Notes under the pieces: generated by a model | Seen by the model: only the letters and a program-made list of their open reading frames with translations | Databases searched by the model: none | What the model was told of the DNA's origin: nothing | Made by a program: the position numbers and the translations under genes | Assembly: GCA_034008185.1 (NCBI GenBank) | Contig: CM067081.1 | Coordinates: 152,488,258 to 152,552,257, forward strand | Length of the DNA stretch: 64,000 bases | Source: Gorsachius magnificus | Taxonomy: Eukaryota; Chordata; Aves; Pelecaniformes; Ardeidae | Reading direction: 5' to 3' | In this document: positions 23,927 through 35,240 of the stretch, piece after piece | Numbering within the stretch: the stretch's first letter is position 1 | How the letters are laid out: the number at the start of each line of letters is the position of its first letter

Positions 23927-26900
23927 TGCATGTTTAAAGGAACCAAGATTAAATGTAAACTACCAGCTGCCATCAGCAGGTTGAGAACTGTCAGGGAAGC
24001 AGCTGAAGCCAACGGGAGACTCATGGCAGCTACAGCAGGAGGACCCACGACGACATTGCTTTTCATGGAAGGGCAAGACTATATTACAGAATGGCCAGGC
24101 ACAGGGTGCTCCAGTGTTTTCTTACTCCCTCTATACTTCTCCAGTAAACTACCAATGAGGGGTAGGGTTAGAAACTTGGTGGGTTAAACTTTTATGGTAA
24201 TAAAATGATTGTCAGTAGAATATTTAGGTGAACAACAAACAACCCTGTAGAAGCTGATGCTCTTTGCATGGTTGACTTACAAAAATTAATTGCCTGGCAA
24301 GCAAAAGAGCAAGAGCGAACATCACTCTCTATAACTCTCTAGCCACTCTAGATGGCTAAAATATGCCCTTCTGGCAGGGAAGCAACTGGGTTCCCAGCTC
24401 TGTTATAAACATCAGTTCCCCATGAGAACTGGTAATGAGATAGTGAAGTTCTGCAGGACCAGCAGGCATAAAAAAAAAAAGCAAAGACAAGCAGAAGTGC
24501 CCACCATTTGCAGAGGACGTGCAATGAATTTCAAACATGTGCCCCTAGAGCAGGATGCCAAAGCTCCTCTTATTGCACTCTATGCAATTGGCTTAACCTT
24601 CAGAAATGCTCCCAACTGGGACTTTGATGTGCTTGGTTCCTTTGAAAATGAGGAGGGATGCTTAACTGGCAAAAATGAATTAGAGTCCTTTATTAATCAG
24701 ATAACTTGAGTCAAAATACAGGTATAACCAAGCTGTATATATGAATTTTGGACCCTTCTAGCAAATAATTTACTTGGATTAGAGATAAATTTTGTTAGGT
24801 GCAATCCTGCACATCCAGCTTCCATTTATTTTCCACCTGAACTCTTCCTATTATTTGACAAACATCTTAATCATTTTGCCCAAATCTACTGGAAATAAAG
24901 GTGTTAAAAAAACCCCAATACAGTTTTACATCTAATTCAGCATTTTGTCAAAACTGTTACACCCTTCAGAAGAAAGCTCACATAGCCACCTAACTATGTA
25001 AAGGTACCATAAATGTAAACAGCTTCCTAATCTTTTCTCTTGAGCATTCCCCTGAGATGAGAGAATTAACAGTCCTTGTAATTACCAGGGCAGAAAATAT
25101 AACGGCAGATGTCGTGTCTTCACTAATTGTCTAAAGCTTTTAGAAATTTACCAAATGATTTATCTCACTAAGATTCTTTGCTGTGAGTTCCATAGATTAA
25201 TTATCCATTACACTAAATATGATTAACCCTTCTTGACCCAAGCAGTGAGCAGTAATTGAGGGTCGTAAGGTGATGATGTTGTCACTGAGAGAAAAAAATA
25301 ATTGAAGAATCAGCCATTTCTTTGATGTAATCCTGTTTGTCCACAAAGAACATCCAAACTCTTATTTCTCTGAGAATAAGAGGAATTCAAGCCCATGGAG
25401 GTTGTTTTTTGGGTTAGCAGCAAACCTGAATAGCTCTCCTTCCTGCTTTGTTGTTTCATTTGGTTGTACTCTGCCATACTCCCCATGTTTTGTTCTGACT
25501 GTGTCTCTGGCTCTCTCTTCTTTAAGTTTGATTCTGTTATCCTTGTTATGCTTCTTTCTCATACCTAGACACCTACACTATCAAAAAAATCAGTACCCAG
25601 CCTCTCTGCTTGCCAGTGAAGTTTCTTGGGTCATGAGGTTAATATTGTCTCATATTTTGCTTTGAGCCTGTGATTGGGTGGCGCGTCTTTTTGTCTCACG
25701 TAGCTGATTCCTCTGAGAAGCTTGGCTGCTTTTCACGGTCTAGCTGAACAGAAAGCAATCATCACACCCACCAACATAACCATATTGCAGCAGATCTAGT
25801 TGCCTTTTTTAATGTTTTCGACTTCCAGGACATGTTTTTATTCTTGTATTACATAGAAATGGTCCGCTTTCCTTTTTACCATCTACTCTTCTTCTTTCTG
25901 AAATGTTTCTCACTCTACTCTTTCCTTTCCAAATATGTGTCTCCTCACCTTTTAGACTTCTTTCCTTCAATGAAAACTCGTTAGTGGTTTTTACTTATGC
26001 TATCTTTGTGACACCTGTAGGTGTCTTCTTTCTAAGATTTGGAAAACTGAACAAACCCACCATTTAAAGAGAGAATATGCTATCCCTATACAGCCAACTA
26101 TTATTTTCTTTTCTCTCCTTTATACCATCTCCTGGACTATTTGTTTTTGGGATTTTCATTGCAAGTTTAGCTGTAACTCTATATCATAACATAAATAATA
26201 AACCATTATTCTGTAATAACCTTCGCACAGTCTTTTATCTTCTTCACATCTTCCAGAAGTCCTCCTTACAACTCAAGTGTCTTCTTACTCTTACTACAGC
26301 AGTTTCTTCTCCACACACTCCAGTGCTTGGTGCAGGAGCTAATTCCCTACACACCACTATAGCATATGGAGCTCCTGCCAGCAAATAACTGAACTGGTTC
26401 CATGATGCGTATCACCCAACATGGGCAAACACTGGGAAAGGGCTTCCCGCATCATCGTTTGAGACATACGGCAAAACCAGTAGGGCTAAATTAGCCATTC
26501 CTCCTCTCTGTCATACAGCTACAGCTGCACAACACCAGAACCGTGCAGAGTTTACTCAGCCACAGAAGGATATGGCTGCGTGATACGGACTCTCATGCCA
26601 AACGCTACCACCCTATGTATGAGGCAGGTATTTCAGCAAAACACAAATATTTATGGCTTCATTCCCAGAAGGATGATAGAGAACACTTAAAGTTTCTATC
26701 TTTAATCAACAGGAACTATGGATGTTCAACACTGGACAACACTTAACTTTATCCATGGAGATGATAAGGAACTCTATGCGCATTTGAGGAGCAGAAGAGC
26801 TGGCATGATTCACCTTTCAATGATCACGCTTCTTTCAGCCTAGACACTGTATTTACAGTTCATAAAATTAATGTGAGTGATATTTATGTCTTGCCTATCC

Positions 26901-27944
26901 AAGTGTTTACATATTAAAATATTGTCAATTATCAACAACGACAGTGTGTCTGTTCCTCCTCTGGAGCCAGAAAGTATTAATATATGCTCACTGGCAGTGT
27001 TACTAATATTTAATCTGTGTGCCAATAAAGTTGACACCCATCATCTAATGATGGTTTTTTCCTTTTAAGGAGGAAAAAGAGAGATTTAGGAGCTCAGCTG
27101 AGATGTGGGACCCAGTGGTTGAAGCCCCATGTCTGCTAAATATAATTTTTTTTCTAATCCGACAATTTCAAGTTAGTTAGGGTTTACAAATTAAAAGAAC
27201 AAGATTGCTGATTTTGAAGAAATGTCTAAAAAGAGGATCCTGTTACTGTATACAGTGCAATATCAAGGCAAGTGTTGAAGATTCAAGTTTTCTAAACAGC
27301 AAGCCTTGGTTTACCTCGTGGGACATTTTTGTATCCTTCACATCCCACGTACTTATACATCCACTTTGTTTTCATATGACACCTAACACTGGCTCCCTGT
27401 GCAGTACTCTCTAAAAACCATACAGAGAAACTGATCTTTTCAGAGCTCAATTTTCCACGCTCCATAAATTTATTTTCGTGCAACCTTCTATGATTTGGAC
27501 CAAGACAACTAACACAGTGCACAGTTGGAATATGCTTGGTAGTTTGCATTCGCAAAGCACACGGAATCCACCATCCCTGCTGGGGGAAGCACGCTGTGAC
27601 CCCCGCTCCCCCCCCCGCCCCTCACCCTCACTGGCAGGCAACTCCGCGCTCGCCTCAAGCGCAAAGCCCTGGGAGAAGCGTGCGGGTACCAGAGTCTGAA
27701 AGGAGAATCGTTCTGCTCCCAGAAAACGGGGCTTTTTTTTTTTCTTTTTTTCTAAGATACTACAAATACCTCGGAATTTGCAGTAAAATCTGTAGGCATT
27801 AGAAAAAAAAAAGTAACAGCTGCGGCGGTACCAACAGCGCAGCTGGGGCACACGCTGAGGACCTGCTGCTTTTCATGACTTGGTGTTAATTTATTTAATT
27901 TGCACTCTACGCTTGCTATCTGTTGGCCATAATGCAAGCTGTCT

Positions 27945-27952
27945 ATTTGCAT
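27945..27952. promoter_or_regulatory. POU octamer ATTTGCAT in intron 1
   Basis: A perfect octamer about 1.3 kb inside SYT10 from the ATG, at the AT-rich edge of the CpG island. TTAATTTATTTAA-type sequence lies nearby (27887-27900). A site match only; function unknown. Confidence 0.4.
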
Positions 27953-29109
27953 TTATGGTCAGACAGAATAGGTTACCAATCCCTTCTGGCAGAAATTAAG
28001 CACAGAACTTGGGCTAATTTTTATGCCCCATCCTAAACCCGAGTCCCACGGAAAGCAAGGGGTCCAGCGTGTACTGCACAGAGTAAGGCAAAAGCGTAGA
28101 GCCGAGCCCAAAAGATCCAAACAATCCAGAAACCAGCCACCAAAGATACCACCGTCAGGAGTCAAAATCCTAGTTTCGACCCCGACAATGTTTCTGCCTT
28201 CAGCATATTTAAATTAAGCCTAATTCCCTCCCCGCCAAATTTTCCTGGACGAGTCCTGGACCGAACCGGAGGGCTGCCCTGACCCCACCGGTTCCCACCG
28301 GCTGTCAGAAAGCTCTCCTGCCGTCCGCAGCGACTAACGGAGGGGATGCGAAGTATCTCGCACCCCCCCTCAGAAAGCGCACGGCTCCTCCGCCCCCCCC
28401 GCCTGCCGGTGCCCGCCAGCGCGACGCGCCAGACACGGAGGGGCGGCTGGGGAGAAGCGGGAGGGCGAGCGGGCGCGAACCACGCGCGGCGCGGTCGCGG
28501 CACGGCACGGAACAGCTGCCCGCCCGCAACCGGCGCATCGGGCACTGCCCCTTCCCCGCTTCCCGCGGCCCCACGAACACGCGCGACAGCCCGGGTCCGA
28601 GCTTTGCGCGAAGAGAAACTCCCGCCGCGGGGAAAACCTTGCTGAAGCGGAGCCGCGGGGGGCAACCGGGGGAGCCGCGGGGGAAAGGGGCCGTCTCCGG
28701 AGGCGCGGCTCCAGCCGGCGGCGGGGCTCGCACGCCGCCGGCGGTTTCTCTCCCCTCGGCGCCTCTCCTCGCTCCCCCGTCCCCATGCCTGCACCCCCGC
28801 CCGCGGCCCCGCGTTCGCCCCCGAGGCGTCGGCCCCCACCCCAGGCGCGGGGGGCATCCCGCGGCGGCGGCGGCTCGGCGGTCCCGGCGCTTCTCTCGCT
28901 GCTTCCCGGGCGCGGGAGCCTCCGCGGGCTGCGAGGGGGAGACGATTTTAAAGCGCGCTGTGTGACTGTCCCCCCCTCCCCTCCGCCCCCTCCGCACGCA
29001 GGGAAGGCAAAGGAAAAAGTTGCGCTCTCCGGCCGCCCACGCCGGCGCTGCCCGCCCCGCGGCGGCGGCAGCAGGACGGGCCCGGGGGCGGCGGGGCCGG
29101 TACCGGTAC

Positions 29110-29260
29110 CTGTGCCGCCGATGCCCTGGCGGGCGGTCTCCAGGGGGAAGATGCCGGCGCACTTCTCCCGCTCCACCTGCCCGCCCAGGCACAGCTCCGA
29201 GATGATCTGCAGCGCCTTGTGGCAGAGGCTGCCCACGCCGTCCTCCACGGGGAAACTCAT
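29110..29260 (-). CDS. SYT10: SYT10 exon 1: N-terminal coding exon of synaptotagmin-10
   Basis: Encodes residues 1-50 plus the first base of codon 51. Translation starts MSFPVEDGVG and includes ELCLGGQVEREKCAGIFP, which closely matches the N-terminus of vertebrate SYT10 as I know it. The ATG is at 29258-29260, with A at -3. Cysteines at residues 13, 24 and 34 fit the conserved N-terminal cysteines of the SYT3/5/6/10 subgroup, which form disulfide-linked dimers (family knowledge). The exon ends in ACAG followed by a GTACCG donor at 29109-29104, in phase 1. Joining to exon 2 recreates T-D-I-S as in other SYT10 proteins. The reading frame stays open upstream of this ATG for 204 codons, but homology begins only here, so I chose this start. 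Confidence is high from sequence similarity and phase agreement. Confidence 0.94.
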
Positions 29261-29279
29261 CTTCTGCCCCGGCCGCCCG

Positions 29280-29288
29280 CTAGGCCAT
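29280..29288 (-). other. Two-codon upstream ORF (Met-Ala-stop) in the SYT10 leader
   Basis: On the minus strand the sequence GCCATGGCCTAG gives ATG GCC TAG in a strong initiation context (G at -3, G at +4). The stop is 19 nt before the SYT10 ATG. It would affect translation only if the transcript starts upstream of 29288, which is likely but not shown. Confidence 0.6.
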
Positions 29289-29425
29289 GGCGGGCGCGGG
29301 ACGGCTCCGCGCCCGACCCGCGCAGCCTCCCGCGGGGAGCGGAGCGGGGCGGAGCGGCGGCGGCGGGAGCGGAGCGGCGGGCGCGGCGCGAGTGAACCCG
29401 CGCTCTCATCCGAAGAAGTAGTGAA

Positions 29426-29491
29426 GGGGGGGGGGGGGGAGGGAGAGTCAAAAAAAAAAGGGGGGGAGGGAAAAAAAAAAGGGGGGGGGGG
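29426..29491. repeat. Alternating G-run / A-run homopolymer block
   Basis: Contains G14 (29426-29439), GGG (29441-29443), A10 (29450-29459), G7 (29460-29466), GGG (29468-29470), A10 (29471-29480) and G11 (29481-29491). At least four G-runs in 66 bp make a G-quadruplex possible on the plus strand, the non-transcribed template of SYT10. Run lengths in such sequence are error-prone. Confidence 0.9.
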
Positions 29492-32400
29492 AATAAGCAT
29501 CCACTTAGCAACGCCTTTTGTGCCTAGCGGGCTCCGGTAGGCGGCTCGGCCAATGGCAGCCCAGCGAGGGGGGGCGCACCGGCGGGGGGGGGCCGGGCCG
29601 CCCCGGGGACCAGCGCGGCGGGCGGCGGCCTCAGGGGCTGCGCGGAGGCGGGGCTGGGACCGGCGGGCGGGGGCCGCCCCCTCCCCGCGGCAGGACCCCC
29701 CAGCCCCGGCGGCAGCCCCGTCCGGAGCGCCTCGGTGGCGCCGGCAGGACGGAGCGGAGTTGATTCGCCCGGCGCTGCGGTCGTTTTTCCGGGGACGTTG
29801 TTTCTTAGGTGACCTGGGCAGTGGGTCCTCGGTGCGGTCTGGCGAGCCACACCAGGTGACTTTGTTAACCAAATCGCCCTCTCCGCTACACTTTTTGCGG
29901 CAGCAGGGTTAGGGAATAGTTGACTTCGGCTATTTCTCTCACTTGCAAGGGAGTTAAGAGTAACCTGACGATTGCCCGGTCTATTTCCTCAACAAGTCCT
30001 GTAAAGTTGGTTTTGTGGTTTGGTTTTGGTTTTGGTTTGTTTTTTTTTTTTACAGATATAAAAGTTCCAGGTACTGCGTGTGCTTGAACACGCTGCTCAA
30101 AACCGGCACAGCAGACACTGCTAGCGGTGCTTTCAGTCCCAGGCTGCCTACCCGAACGAGAGACTCCGGCTGTTAATTTCTGCATACACTTACTGAAATT
30201 CTGAGGCGTTTTTATGCTGGGGAAGAAAAACGGTTCTACTTCGATGGCATATGTATGTCTTTCGATACTTAATTCTAATTAGGCGTAGCTGAAAGGAAGT
30301 CTGCTAGCAGTTTGCTTAACAGCGCTGCCTGTAGTCTGCTGCTAGGGTGTCTCTGTTTCATAAGCATGAGAAGTTACCTTGTGTAGTGCTGCACTTTTTT
30401 CTCCTCCAGGTTTCAAATTTTTTATCTGTTACCTGAAAATTAAGAACTCTTAACAAACTGCAAAGTTTAACGTTTGAAAGCTTTACTACCATTGAATAAT
30501 TATTGAAAATTACAAAAGAATACAGAAATGTTTCTTCCAGTTTTAATTCTGAAATTCTGTGCTTTATATAGTATAGATAACATGTAAAAACCACAAGATG
30601 ATACGTCTAAAAATCAGTCTCTTGGCATTTTGAAGTCTCATGCCTTTTCAAGATCTTAGGAAAGTAACAGGCTCTGTTGTATACAAACAATAATGTTAAC
30701 AGAAACGCTGTTCCAGAAAGCGTTTTGACAGATATAGCAGGTATTTCAGAAATATCTAAATACTAAAGAAATCGTTCCCCATTCAATGAATTTCCTGAGA
30801 CTGCCATTGTCAAAACTCTGTGTTATTTCTGCAAAATGTTCTGACAAATCCTAGAATGTTTAGACTGTAACTAGTCAGGGCACAGAACTGTGTAGTGCTA
30901 TTTGAAGACTCATTTAACCCTCATAGGGACCTAAATCCTTTATAATTATCTAATGAAAATAGGCTTTCTAGCAATAAAAAGGTACGTACATATTTTCATT
31001 GCAGCACAGAGAGCTGATGCCTACTTCCAAACTTCAAAATATGAACATATTTACCGTTCATGTGACATTTACAGTCCTGTTCCCAAAATTCTGTCGTGCA
31101 CCACCAACTAATAATTAAGCAGTCTATCTTTGAGACATATTCGGAACTCTAGCAGTAGCTAACAGGAGATACATATACAGACTCATGACGGAAGGGTCTT
31201 AAACAGAAATTGGTTTTAAGGAGAGTAAGGACTGCATTTAAAGGCTGAGACCTATGCTCTTCTATTTCTGAGCCTTTCTACAGCCTGGCTTTGTGCCCGT
31301 GGATGTATCACGCAATCCATGAGTGAAATTTTTTGTCTCTGACGTTACCGGCAGTTTTGCCATTGATTGTAATCAAAGTCAAAGTTTGACACATAGATCA
31401 GTTGCCACCCCACTTGTTTACTTACATGGTGAGACTTCGGTACATTCTTATATTGTTTGCCTTTCCACACAAGAACTTCATCTCAGTGAAGATCATACCA
31501 CCTTATTGGTATTACTGTTGACAGTATTGGTAACTACATAGATAGAGAAAAGCACAAACAGGTATATTCTACATTAGTAATTAAAAAAAAAAACATTGAA
31601 GACTGACATTTTCAGGTAGATGCCTGGAGACAGGTACCCAACTGGTACCTCTCTTAGCTAAGTACTTTAAAAAATGTTTTTAGATATGCAGAAAAGACCA
31701 GCCACAGTAAGGAGCATCACTGTATCTTTATCAAATGCACCACCATCTAAATCCTGTTCTTCAGTAAGTAGCATGGATATAAACTTTAATTCATCAACAG
31801 AATAGTTTTTTCTCAGCCTAAGTACTGTGAGATGAGTTTCACTAGGAGATGAATGATTCTGCTGGTGCGATACGCTAACAGTCTGGTCCTAAACCACATC
31901 CAGACATGTCTTTTGTTGTTGGGGTCAAGTTACTGATGAAGGAAGTTCTTCACTTTGAGGAGTTTAGCCCAAAATGTGAATTCGGATTAGGAATCACGGC
32001 ATTTTTCTCCAATGTTTTCTTTCAGTGGAAAACTACTTTTTCTGCCTATGAAAGGATAGAAAAGCTTGTTTTTTAGCTTCAGCTCCCACTGCTTGGATTT
32101 TCAATAGCCTGGCAGTTTTTAAATAAATATGCAGTTGCATCATGTGGTCTGTATTCACAAAGACCATTTCCCCTTTGGAAGTGCTCTCAGGCTGTGTCAC
32201 CACATGTTGTTTGTTAGGACACAATGGACTCGTGCCTCATGGGTTCCAGATGCTGGGATCACACCAGACCTTATCCACTCTTGCTATGCTGACTGCTGGT
32301 CATTGCCAAGTTCACACTGGCTTGACTGCTTTCTTGACTGATGTTGACTACGGGATAAAATTTCCTTTTTTCACATTAATTGCATATATTCACACCCTCA

Positions 32401-34799
32401 TATTGTCTACGCAATATCCAACCAGTGGTTAGGGTACTACGCTTTGGACTGGAAAAACGTAAATGCCCAGCTTTGTAAGATGTGTCCTTTAACAAACACT
32501 TGTGTCAGGGTTTTTGAAGTTTAGTCAACAAGGGTAGCCTAAAGGTGGGTAAGGTTCAGATGTCTTTCAGGGTTAAGCTGCATTACTAAGTGTAAGACCA
32601 CAAATTATCTGGTGTAAATGAGTGAAGGCCTAGTAATGTGCAAAGGAAGAATGGGCTGGTCTAGTGATTATCAAGTTAAAAATACTCTCTCTGCTGCAGG
32701 TGGTGATAAGCAGGTGTAAGAATAGCCATAGCAATGGTATACTCCACAGTTCATAGCTTTTGACTGCTTTCTGAAGTGAATTTCTGTCAGAAATTCAGCT
32801 TGAGTGGCAGTGTACAATGCCAAAGATGTCTGCAACAGAAAGTAGTCTCCGGCTGCATTCGTAGTCAGGCTTGCAAGCAGAGGCTGGCTTTGAGGGTACT
32901 GCTGGGCATGGCCAAAAGGAGGCTTTGTAGATACACTCAGGGAGAACCATGATTTGCTCTTGACTTGTGAAGTCTTCAGCAGCTTTCCTCTATGCTTCTT
33001 GTGCTTCTGGAACCTTCAAATACTCAGTTTTACTTCAGTTGAGAGTTTGGCCTCGGTCTCTTGATTAGAGTTAAATAAGGATACCAAAAAAGCAACAGAG
33101 TCAGGGAAAAAGAAACATTTCAGCATTCAGCTTTTAAGAAGCTATGGGTAGAAGAGGAAAGTGAAAACACAGGTTAAAAATACAGTTTGTGTTTGTAATA
33201 GTTGCAAATACATTTTTTTTCCTGATAGCATCTCCTTAACTTTTAAATCTCTTTTAAACAGCAAAATAAACCCATAAACATTAAAGATTGCTTTACTTTA
33301 GATGCATATTTTTAAACCTCTAATTTTGAGTAAGAAGTGCCTTTCACTCCTAATGTTAAAAAAAAAGAAAAAAAAGAGAGCTGTCTGACAGGCATTGTTA
33401 CAGTTCTGCAGCAATCCAGGAGACAGTCAAAGAGGAACGTTCCTAACCTGCAAATTAGAGAGGAAGGGTGCAATGAGCTATGTAAAGGTGCCCGTTAATA
33501 ACAGACTGAAACATTATGTCAGCTGGCTATGGGAATGCAGCAGCTTTGCATCCTAATTGAATGAACATGAGATCATTTTGGTCAGAACTGGGCTGCCCCT
33601 CATGAGGTAAAAGGCTAGCACAGGAATCCACCGCATGAAATCACGCCCTTCTGTCTTGTGACATGAAACTGCTTGGCATCATTTTGTCATCAGAGCAAAT
33701 ATTGAATAGGTGGGGAGAGAGCTTCCAGCTTTTTGAATATTCAGAACTGCCTCCTTGGAAGAGGACTGAAACCTTGTGGCTCCATCAGTGAAGGGCCACA
33801 GTGTGAGTGCTCATTTTCCAACTGTCTTCAGGCTGTCTCTGTGACTTTGAAGGAAGCCCTTAACTTCTCTGAGTTACAGACTATAACATGAGGACGGTAA
33901 CTCTTCCTGGTATCCTTCATTTTTCTTGCCAACGTAAGGTTTGAACACTTACGAACAGGAACCCTATCAAAAAAGTTTAAGTTTCCTTTTTTCTACCATT
34001 CTTCTCAATTTGCTCTTCTCACTTCCATAGTACCTGGTACAACAGAGGCCTCACCTGGGTTGCTTTTTCCAACTTTTAATTTGCTGTGAATAAAAAACAA
34101 AGAGAGCCCCCCATGTTTGGTCCCATTAGTGCTTCCTCAATTTTCAGAAATGCTGAGCAACCAATACTTAATTTTTTCTGCTTAATTTGGTGTAGTTGTT
34201 ACTTAAGTCTACAGATCTGAGCAAAGAGAGTCCTACAGGACCTGCACAGACAGCTGAAGCAACTTCTGAGAGTAAGCAGCAAATAACATTTGCAGTTTTG
34301 TGGAAATGCTTTTTAAAAGATTTATCGCATGGAATAATTTATGGAGATTTAAGATGTCATAATTCCTCGAGAATAATTGATTAGGGACAGAGGGCAAAGT
34401 GATTTCTATTTTGTTTCACGTGGTGCTTTGTAAGTGATACGTGGGACAGGGAAGTTTGTGGTGACTGAGAGTCCTGAATCCACTGTGAACTGTTGTTTGC
34501 TTTTCAGCTACTAGCTGGTAATTACATAATTTTTTTTTTTTTTTTTCACTGCAAAGTCATAAGTGTGTGGTATGGTCTTTTCTGTGGCTGTTTGAGCAGC
34601 AGAAATAGCAAAGCAGTCGATCAGGAAGCCAGCAAGATCCCCAGAGCTCATCCTGGCTGTCTGGGGGAATGTCTGTGTGGCCTGGCAGGCCTTTTGCCCC
34701 CTGTGAAGATTTTACAGCCTGCCTAACCAGTTATTTGCAAAGGAGCTGTGAATGCTCATTGATTAATGACCACAAAATGAGCAAGTGTGCTGCTGCCAG

Positions 34800-35080
34800 G
34801 ATGTGGGAAGGGTCGGCAGCTCGCTGAGGGCCATGGAGCGGCGAGCGATGGTGGCTCCCTGTGTGGGATGGCAGCAGGGCAGGGCTTGGCAGCCTGGGCC
34901 CGTCCTACCCCCCCAGCCAGGAGCAGGGCCGCTGGGGGGCACTGGGGGCAGCCCCAGCCCCGGGGCATATGCACCTCCTGGGGAGGGGGGCGGGTGGAGG
35001 TGGGCCCGGGGGGGGCCCGGTGGGGAGCTGACCCCCAGGAGCTGAAATGGAGTCCTGGGCCGTGGGCAGGGTGAGGGGAG
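34800..35080. other. GC-rich, G-run-rich stretch 5.5 kb upstream of SYT10
   Basis: A local GC peak with many CCCC and GGGG runs, for example GGGGAGGGGGGCGGG near 34980. It has relatively few CpG compared with the island at exon 1. Overlapping short open frames exist on both strands, but none resembles a known protein. Confidence 0.6.
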
Positions 35081-35164
35081 CTCCAGAGGGATGCCCTCAA
35101 GGCCCTGACAGTTGATTCATAAAAGGTCACAATTATTATTAGATGGAAGTGAAGGGTGTTTAGA

Positions 35165-35240
35165 AAGCTTGGTCCGGCTACTCTTCAGTCCTAAATGGGA
35201 TGAGAGACTGCTTGAAGACCTGGTGCTCTGTAAAGAGGTG
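35165..35240 (+). repeat. Possible 5S rRNA-derived SINE remnant
   Basis: The order GAAAGCTT, GGTCCGGC, ATGGGATGAGAGACTGC, then ACCTGGTGCTCTGTAA follows the 3' half of 5S rRNA (GAAGCTAAGCAGGGTC, ATGGGAGACCGCC, CCGGGTGCTGTAGG) with indels. 5S-headed SINEs such as AmnSINE1 are known in amniotes. The match is degenerate and the 5' half of 5S is absent, so this is tentative. Confidence 0.3.

Larger units (their letters stand above)
15511..29109 (-). other. SYT10: SYT10 intron 1
   Basis: A 13.6 kb intron in phase 1. An A16 run at 15560-15575 reads as a U-tract about 50 nt before the exon 2 acceptor. The intron contains a CR1 fragment (19320-19702), an LTR (21527-22539), a TG/CA-rich inverted repeat (23891-23926), a perfect POU octamer (27945-27952) and, at its 5' end, part of the CpG island. 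No other exon is expected, because residue 50 joins residue 51 directly. The remaining stretches, 15.6-19.3 kb and 22.6-27.5 kb, show nothing I recognise. Confidence 0.85.
29261..29600 (-). promoter_or_regulatory. SYT10: Putative SYT10 5' UTR and core promoter
   Basis: The sequence directly upstream of the SYT10 ATG. An inverted CCAAT box (CCAAT on the plus strand at 29550-29554) lies about 290 bp upstream of the ATG. Between it and the ATG is a block of G and A homopolymers (29426-29491). I see no clear TATA box, which fits a CpG-island promoter with dispersed starts. The exact transcription start cannot be placed from sequence alone. Confidence 0.55.
28230..29790. promoter_or_regulatory. 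SYT10: CpG island spanning SYT10 promoter, exon 1 and start of intron 1
   Basis: The base composition changes sharply from AT-rich flanks to very GC-rich sequence dense in CpG, centred on exon 1. This is the usual setting of a vertebrate neuronal gene promoter. A smaller GC-rich shoulder extends to about 27570. Long overlapping open frames on both strands here reflect lack of AT-rich stop codons, not extra genes. Confidence 0.85.

Noticed and set aside
28785..29540. A 251-codon plus-strand open frame in the CpG island
   Set aside because: It is antisense to SYT10 exon 1, low-complexity Pro/Arg/Gly-rich, and has no homology; a compositional artefact.
28370..29872. A 500-codon open frame on the minus strand that runs in frame through SYT10 exon 1
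   Set aside because: Homology begins only at the ATG at 29258-29260. Upstream residues are proline/phenylalanine runs made by G and A homopolymers, and downstream it reads through the splice donor. The openness is a product of GC-rich sequence with few stops.
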